Source: Eubacteriales bacterium (GTDB taxonomy: Bacteria; Bacillota; Clostridia; Lachnospirales; Lachnospiraceae). From it: a stretch of DNA of 36,289 nt. The stretch lies in contig JAUNAK010000025.1 of the NCBI GenBank assembly GCA_030527665.1, forward strand, positions 1 through 36,289. The letters run 5' to 3'. The first letter of the stretch is position 1. Every line of letters begins with the position of its first letter. The notes below the pieces were generated by a model, which was not told the origin of the DNA, ran no database searches, and saw only the letters and a list, made by a program, of their open reading frames with translations. Both the position numbers and the translations under genes were made by a program. Positions 31,517 to 36,289 of this stretch are shown piece by piece.

Positions 31517-31530
31517 GACAGGAGATCTAT

Positions 31531-32829
31531 ATGATGAACAATAGAAAAATCTTTGTAACTGCAGGACTTGTTCTGTCATTGACAGGGGCGATGGCAGCAC
31601 CGGCATTTGCAGAGGAGAACAAGGCACTTACTGCGGAGAGTGTTACCGATGTGATTGCACAGAATGCGGAAACTGCGAAGAATTCGGCAGAAGCTGGAAA
31701 AAGTCTTTACAAAGCCGAGGACTGGAGCAGGAAAGCAGCACCGGATACATGGGATTATGTAAATATCCGTTCGGATGCTTCCATTACTTCGGATGTAAAG
31801 GGCATTTTGCTTCTGGGTGATATCTGTACCGTTAAAGGGGAGAAAAACGGTTGGACAGAGGTTGAATCCGGAGATGTGAAAGGATATATTCGTTCCGACC
31901 TGCTCCTGAAAGGGGAGGATGCATGGAAGGAGTTCACGACTGCACATGGCAATGCGTATGTAGTAGAGGCGCCGGAACTGAATATTCGTATGGATGGAAG
32001 CATGGATGGGGAAATCGTCGGTGCGTATGACGAGGGAACCGAAGTTACAGTTCTTGGTGAAGAAAACGGCTGGTATAAGGTTTCCTATTATGAAGTAACC
32101 GGATATGTTTCCGGAGATTATCTGAAACCGGCAGACTCGGTTTATACGGCAATGACCTATCAGGAGTACCTGGATACCTTGGATTCTGCAGGGGACAGTG
32201 TAGTTGCTGTGGACAATTCCGGAATCGATATTGAGGCAGGGGATTTTACCGACTTCAGTTATGCGGACTATGCAGAGAGTACAGAAGAGTACTCCTCTGA
32301 TACAGAAAATACGTATGCAGATGACGCATCGGTTTATGAAGAGACAGAAGAGACCGTTTCTTACGAAGAGAGTGCTGCAGGGGATGAGTCCTATACAGAG
32401 AATTCCGCAGATGAGGTTTCTTATGAAGAAAATACCAATACAGAAGAGGCAGCGGATGATTCTGCATCCGGGGAGAACAGTGAAAATGTCAGCGTTTCAT
32501 CTTCCGAGCTGGATCTTCTGGCTGCGATCATTCATTGTGAGGCAGGCGGAGAATCCCGCGAGGGAAAAGTGGCAGTTGGTGCATGTATCATGAACCGTAT
32601 TGCCAGTGCGTCATTCCCGAATACCATTACAGATGTTGTATACCAGGCCGGACAGTTTGAGCCGGCAATGACCGGAGGACTCCAGGCGGTTCTTGCTTCC
32701 GGTGCAGATGCTGACTGCTATGAGGCTGCACAGGCTGCCCTGAACGGAGAGAATCCGATCGGCGGTCTGCTGTATTTCCATGCAGGATCCGGCAGCGGTC
32801 TTACGATCGGCAACCAGACATTCTATTAA
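31531..32829 (+). CDS. Secreted cell-wall hydrolase: two SH3 domains plus SleB/CwlJ domain
   Basis: A 432-residue exported protein. A signal peptide ends near residue 27 (MAAPAFAEE). Two bacterial SH3 domains follow: VNIRSDASITSDV about 70-125 and LNIRMDGSMDGEI about 150-205. A low-complexity Ser/Glu/Tyr/Asp linker spans about 225-325. The C-terminal hydrolase_2 (SleB/CwlJ) domain has AIIHCEAGGES (candidate catalytic E337) and ACIMNRI. SleB-type enzymes are lytic transglycosylases used in spore germination or wall remodelling; the SH3 domains bind wall peptides. A vegetative wall role is as likely as a spore one. ATG 31531 is followed at once by a second ATG. The gene stands alone between a promoter and a terminator. 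Confidence 0.9.
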   Translation: MMNNRKIFVTAGLVLSLTGAMAAPAFAEENKALTAESVTDVIAQNAETAKNSAEAGKSLYKAEDWSRKAAPDTWDYVNIRSDASITSDVKGILLLGDICTVKGEKNGWTEVESGDVKGYIRSDLLLKGEDAWKEFTTAHGNAYVVEAPELNIRMDGSMDGEIVGAYDEGTEVTVLGEENGWYKVSYYEVTGYVSGDYLKPADSVYTAMTYQEYLDTLDSAGDSVVAVDNSGIDIEAGDFTDFSYADYAESTEEYSSDTENTYADDASVYEETEETVSYEESAAGDESYTENSADEVSYEENTNTEEAADDSASGENSENVSVSSSELDLLAAIIHCEAGGESREGKVAVGACIMNRIASASFPNTITDVVYQAGQFEPAMTGGLQAVLASGADADCYEAAQAALNGENPIGGLLYFHAGSGSGLTIGNQTFY

Positions 32830-32913
32830 TGCAGCGGGATACGGGAACGGCTGTTTATTAAAACAATGTTCCTGTTACTGGAATATAAATGAATGTTATA
32901 TACATGATTTTTT

Positions 32914-32941
32914 ACAGGCATCCGTTCGGATGCCTGTTTTT
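32914..32941 (+). terminator. Terminator after the hydrolase gene
   Basis: ACAGGCATCCG (32914-32924) pairs with CGGATGCCTGT (32927-32937), followed by T run. Confidence 0.92.
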
Positions 32942-32943
32942 GC

Positions 32944-32972
32944 TTGTATTTTTATGCAGAATGTTGTAAAAT
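32944..32972 (+). promoter_or_regulatory. Promoter of argF
   Basis: TTGTAT (32944-32949), a 17-bp spacer, then TAAAAT (32967-32972), 80 bp before the start. No clear ArgR box was identified. Confidence 0.5.
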
Positions 32973-33052
32973 TTCGGTTATCATATTTGCAGCACTGTAA
33001 AGTGCTGAAATGTTTTTGCTTATGAATCCGGTTATCCGGAAAGGGGGAACAC

Positions 33053-34048
33053 ATGAATTTAAAAGGCAGAAGTTTTTTGACTTTGAAGGATTTTACAGAA
33101 GAAGAGATCCTGTATCTGATCGATTTGGCAGCGGATCTTAAAGATAAAAAGAAAAGAGGCGTTCAGGTGGATCGCCTTCGCGGTAAAAATGTCGCTCTGA
33201 TCTTTGAAAAAACAAGTACACGTACACGCTGCTCCTTTGAGGTGGCTGCTCATGATCTGGGTATGGGAAGTACCTATCTGGATCCGTCCTGTTCGCAGAT
33301 CGGAAAAAAGGAGAGCATCAAGGATACCGCTCGTGTTCTCGGACGTATGTTTGAGGGTATCGAGTATCGCGGCTTTGAGCAGGAAATTGTTGAAGAACTT
33401 GCAAAATATGCAGGCGTTCCAGTATGGAACGGTCTGACAAACGAATACCATCCGACCCAGATGCTGGCAGATATGCTTACGATCAAGGAGCATTTCGGTA
33501 AGCTGAAAGGGCTGAAGCTGGTGTATATGGGAGATGCCCGCTACAACATGGCAAATTCCTACATGATCGTCTGTGCAAAACTTGGCATGCACTTTGTTGC
33601 CTGTGCACCGGAGAAGTATTTCCCGAATCAGAAGCTGGTAGGCGAATGCGAGAGATTTGCGGAGATCAGCGGCGGAACCATTACACTGACAGAGAATGCG
33701 ACAGTAGGTACCCGCGATGCGGATATTATCTGTACCGATGTATGGGTTTCCATGGGTGAGCCGGATGAGGTATGGGAAGAGCGTATCCGCGATCTGTCCC
33801 CGTACAAGGTTACGATGGATACAATGAAAAATGCAGGACCGAAGTCGGTCTTCCTGCATTGTCTGCCGTCGTATCATGATCTGGGAACCAAGATCGGACG
33901 CCAGATCCATGAAAAATACGGCCTGGATGATATGGAATGTACGGATGAAGTTTTCGAGTCGGAGCATTCTCTTGTATTCGACGAGGCAGAGAATCGGATG
34001 CATACCATCAAAGCGGTTATGGCTGCTACTTTGGGTGCTGACCGATAA
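33053..34048 (+). CDS. argF: Ornithine carbamoyltransferase
   Basis: A 331-residue enzyme that makes citrulline from ornithine and carbamoyl phosphate. The carbamoyl-phosphate motif STRTR (S55-R59) is followed by [22 protein letters not shown] and the ornithine-binding HCLPS (H269-P272) follow. Its length fits the family. No other arginine or arginine-deiminase genes are adjacent, so anabolic (ArgF) versus catabolic (ArcB) use cannot be settled from context; the symbol is provisional. The ribosome binding site is AAGGGGG. birA follows after 11 bp, so these genes form an operon with dusB. Confidence 0.93.
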   Translation: MNLKGRSFLTLKDFTEEEILYLIDLAADLKDKKKRGVQVDRLRGKNVALIFEKTSTRTRCSFEVAAHDLGMGSTYLDPSCSQIGKKESIKDTARVLGRMFEGIEYRGFEQEIVEELAKYAGVPVWNGLTNEYHPTQMLADMLTIKEHFGKLKGLKLVYMGDARYNMANSYMIVCAKLGMHFVACAPEKYFPNQKLVGECERFAEISGGTITLTENATVGTRDADIICTDVWVSMGEPDEVWEERIRDLSPYKVTMDTMKNAGPKSVFLHCLPSYHDLGTKIGRQIHEKYGLDDMECTDEVFESEHSLVFDEAENRMHTIKAVMAATLGADR

Positions 34049-34059
34049 AAGAGGAAGTT

Positions 34060-34854
34060 ATGGATATTTCAGGAATTGATATTCAGGAACTGACACAGGA
34101 ATTAAATGGAAGATGGGAGATCCACCATAAGGAAAAGGTGGATTCTACAAACATATGGGCGAGGACCGGTGCATCGGAAGGTGCACCGGAATTCAGTTTA
34201 TATCTGGCAGATGAACAGTCAAAAGGAAAAGGAAGAACCGGGCGTGTGTGGCAATCACCGGCCGGTACTTCTGTTTCTATGAGTCTTGTCCTTCGTCCGG
34301 ATATTCCCATGGAGAAAATGCCGATGCTGACCCTTGTTATGGGGCTGGCAGCAGCTGTGGGCATGCGGGAAGCAGCGAATCTTCCTGTGGAGATCAAATG
34401 GCCCAACGATGCGGTCGTTAATGGAAAAAAACTGTGCGGTATACTGACGGAAATGGGACCTGCAGGCGAATTTGTGATCTGCGGAGTCGGTCTGAATGTA
34501 AATATGGATGCATTTCCGGAAGAACTTGCAGATAAAGCGACATCCTTATACCTGGAAACAGGAGAAAAGCACAGCCTGGCTGCAGTGACAGCGGCTGTCC
34601 TGAACGCTTTTGAAAAGTACTATCACGCATTTGTTAAAAACGGGGATCTGGCTGAACTGCAGAAAGATTATGAAGCAATTCTGGCAAACAAGGGGAGAGC
34701 TGTTCGGATTCTTGATCCGACAGGAGAATATAACGGTAAGGCTTTGGGGATTGACAAAGAAGGCCGTCTTCTGGTAGAAAGAAGTGATAGCGGTCAAATA
34801 GAAAAGATTTTTACCGGAGAAGTATCTGTACGGGGCATTTATGGCTATGTATAG
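34060..34854 (+). CDS. birA: Biotin--[acetyl-CoA carboxylase] ligase, monofunctional
   Basis: A 264-residue biotin protein ligase that makes biotinyl-AMP and attaches biotin to carboxylases. The catalytic core has the biotin loop GKGRTGRVWQSPAGTS, then KWPNDAVVNGKKLCGIL and GVGLNVNMD. A C-terminal SH3-like domain follows. The N-terminus goes almost directly into the core (about 25 residues before HHKEKVDSTN), with no winged helix. It therefore should not repress biotin genes, unlike the BirA of E. coli or B. subtilis. The ribosome binding site is GAGGAAG. Confidence 0.92.
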   Translation: MDISGIDIQELTQELNGRWEIHHKEKVDSTNIWARTGASEGAPEFSLYLADEQSKGKGRTGRVWQSPAGTSVSMSLVLRPDIPMEKMPMLTLVMGLAAAVGMREAANLPVEIKWPNDAVVNGKKLCGILTEMGPAGEFVICGVGLNVNMDAFPEELADKATSLYLETGEKHSLAAVTAAVLNAFEKYYHAFVKNGDLAELQKDYEAILANKGRAVRILDPTGEYNGKALGIDKEGRLLVERSDSGQIEKIFTGEVSVRGIYGYV

Positions 34855-34877
34855 AAGATTCGGAAAAGAGGCGGAAC

Positions 34878-35213
34878 ATGAATAATAGTTCAGAGAATGT
34901 TGTTCTTTGCGGTGCAAGCAAATATGACAGAAAATACTACTTCAACGATCAGTTTGCGATTCTTCCGCAGCGGATCAAGGACGAACTGCAGATCATCTGC
35001 GTAAAGTTTACAGAGGAGATCGGCGGAGTATTTTCTATCGAATATGAAGAAGACGGCAGTCTTCAGCTTCGGACGGAAGCGGTTTCTGCCGATGCCATGT
35101 ACGATGAGATCGGGGCAGGACTGTTGATCAAGCAGCTGCAGGAAGAAAAAACAGAGCTGTTTCAGTCTTTGGAACTGTTTTATAAGGTATTTGCAGACGG
35201 AGGAATGGTTTGA
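34878..35213 (+). CDS. Small conserved-looking protein of unknown function (possibly DUF6145)
   Basis: A 111-residue soluble, acidic protein with no signal peptide or membrane segment. It begins NNSSENVVLCGASKYDRKYYFND and has mixed helix and strand character. The pattern VLCGASKYDRKYYFN resembles a Firmicute family I recall as DUF6145, but I cannot verify that. The ribosome binding site is a GAGG. Its stop overlaps the dusB TTG start (TTGA), and its last codons hold the dusB ribosome binding site. It therefore likely belongs to the same operon and is translationally coupled. Confidence 0.75.
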   Translation: MNNSSENVVLCGASKYDRKYYFNDQFAILPQRIKDELQIICVKFTEEIGGVFSIEYEEDGSLQLRTEAVSADAMYDEIGAGLLIKQLQEEKTELFQSLELFYKVFADGGMV

Positions 35214-36181
35214 AAACGCTTCAGATCGGAAACGTTACGATCGACGATCCTACTGCACTGGGACCAATGGCAGGTGTAACAGACCTGCCATTTCGTTTGC
35301 TGTGCAAAGAACAGGGGGCCGGACTCCTGTATACGGAGATGGTGTCGGCGAAGGCGATTCTGTACAACAATCGTAATACATATGAGTTAATGAAGATCGA
35401 TCCGGCGGAGCATCCGATCGCTTTGCAGCTTTTCGGAAGTGAGCCTGCTGTGATGGCAGAGGCTGCGGTAAAAATCGAGGAGCTTCCTTTTGACTTTCTG
35501 GATATCAACATGGGATGTCCGGTTCCGAAGGTCGTCAATAACGGAGAAGGATCTGCTTTGATGCTGGATCCGAAGCTTGCAGGTGAGATCGTCTCAGCCA
35601 TAACGAAGGCAATTCGAAAACCGGTTACCGTCAAGATCCGGAAAGGGTTTGATGAGAATCACATCAGTGCTGTCGAGATGGCAAAAACGCTGGAGCAGGC
35701 AGGTGCATCCTTGATAGCCGTACATGGAAGAACCAGAGAGCAGTTTTATTCCGGTAAGGCAGACTGGGATATCATCCGGCAGGTCAAGGAAGCTGTTTCA
35801 ATTCCGGTTCTTGGAAACGGTGACATTGATTCTGCAGAAAAGGCAGCGGCTATGCTGGAGCAGACCGGTGTTGACGGAATCATGATTGCCCGGGGAGCAC
35901 AGGGAAATCCATGGATCTTTTCGCAGATCAGAACATATATGAAATCCGGGATCATTCCACCCAAACCCAATGGCGAGCAGGTGTATGATATGGTAATGCG
36001 TCATCTGGATATGATGATCGAATGCAAGGGGGAATATACTGCAATTCGGGAAATGCGCAAGCATATATCCTGGTATACGGTAGGCTATCCGGGATCGGCG
36101 GCCATGCGTCGGGAAATCAATGAAACAACAGATCTGGAAGCAATAAAAAATATTTTGGAAAAAGTTTTGAAAAAGTGTTGA
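35210..36181 (+). CDS. dusB: tRNA dihydrouridine synthase, DusB type
   Basis: A 323-residue FMN-dependent TIM-barrel enzyme that reduces uridine to dihydrouridine in tRNA. It has the DusB-like N-terminus (LGPMAGVTDLPFR) and the catalytic cysteine C103 in DINMGCPVPKV. The FMN/RNA motifs VHGRTREQFYSGKADW, GNGDI and MIARGAQGNPWIF follow, then the C-terminal helical domain. The start is TTG 35210: GGAGG (35199-35203) lies 6 nt upstream and the codon overlaps the preceding stop as TTGA. A nearby ATG is not in frame. An rRNA-like promoter overlaps its stop codon. Confidence 0.93.
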   Translation: MKTLQIGNVTIDDPTALGPMAGVTDLPFRLLCKEQGAGLLYTEMVSAKAILYNNRNTYELMKIDPAEHPIALQLFGSEPAVMAEAAVKIEELPFDFLDINMGCPVPKVVNNGEGSALMLDPKLAGEIVSAITKAIRKPVTVKIRKGFDENHISAVEMAKTLEQAGASLIAVHGRTREQFYSGKADWDIIRQVKEAVSIPVLGNGDIDSAEKAAAMLEQTGVDGIMIARGAQGNPWIFSQIRTYMKSGIIPPKPNGEQVYDMVMRHLDMMIECKGEYTAIREMRKHISWYTVGYPGSAAMRREINETTDLEAIKNILEKVLKKC

Positions 36182-36206
36182 CAATACCCGGATAGAGTGG
36201 TAAGTT
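36178..36206 (+). promoter_or_regulatory. Strong promoter, probably of an rRNA operon
   Basis: TTGACA (36178-36183, overlapping the dusB TGA), a 17-bp spacer, then TAAGTT (36201-36206) preceded by TGG. The following sequence resembles a 16S leader. Confidence 0.65.
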
Positions 36207-36289
36207 ATAGAAGCTGTCGCGTGAGACATCACACAACAGCACAGAACATTGACAACTGAACAGTAAAACACATCCTCGAAAATTCAAAT
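36207..36289 (+). other. Probable rRNA operon leader (16S upstream sequence), truncated by window end
   Basis: The stretch around ACATTGACAACTGAACAGT (near 36248-36266) resembles the leader before 16S rRNA in many Clostridia and Bacilli. No mature 16S sequence begins before the window ends. Confidence 0.55.

Noticed and set aside
31142..31530. Known riboswitch (for example c-di-AMP) before a wall hydrolase gene
   Set aside because: I could not match the conserved core of any riboswitch I know, and the promoter at 31402 leaves only about 95 nt of leader.

Overview
The window looks like a chromosomal, housekeeping segment from a Clostridia-class Firmicute, most likely a Lachnospiraceae-type gut anaerobe. 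The evidence is moderate G+C, strong GGAGG-type ribosome binding sites, TTGACA/TATAAT promoters that often carry an extended TGn -10, U-tailed intrinsic terminators, a SCIFF peptide with its radical-SAM maturase (a hallmark of Clostridia), HemZ, a bifunctional Rel, and a Gram-positive-type secreted SleB/SH3 hydrolase. No phage, insertion sequence or CRISPR array is visible. Species identity is inference.

Layout. 1-333 is the 3' end of an unidentified Thr-rich one-pass membrane protein. 722-2833 holds an acyl-CoA synthetase and a CsoR-type metal sensor with a very His-rich N-terminus. 2997-4277 (minus, the only minus-strand gene) is an RlmI-like rRNA methyltransferase, divergent from the SCIFF locus. 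4532-8521 is scfA (six-Cys peptide), scfB (radical-SAM maturase) and fused secDF. 8677-11147 carries recJ and apt. 11342-21639 is a long co-directional run: relA/spoT, MBL hydrolase, hemZ, HD-GYP protein, hisS, aspS, argS. This run puts the stringent-response enzyme and three aminoacyl-tRNA synthetases in one apparent transcription unit. 21840-23343 is a HAD phosphatase and a CPBP membrane protease, then tRNA-Gln(CUG). A structured intergenic element (23536-23717) precedes an acyl-ACP thioesterase and a CvfB-like S1 protein. 25751-31080 is dnaE, pfkA and a SpoU/TrmH methyltransferase. 31531-32829 is a secreted SH3/SleB hydrolase. 33053-36181 is argF, birA, a small unknown protein and dusB. The window ends in what looks like the promoter and leader of an rRNA operon.

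Three genes (scfB, hemZ, dusB) are best explained by TTG starts placed by their Shine-Dalgarno sequences. The most interesting non-coding signals are two intergenic segments with mutually exclusive base-pairing options (23536-23717 before the thioesterase, 11192-11285 before relA). Others are a 14-bp inverted repeat over the recJ promoter and an interleaved-stem region at 31142-31230. All structure calls were made by eye without folding software or comparative data.
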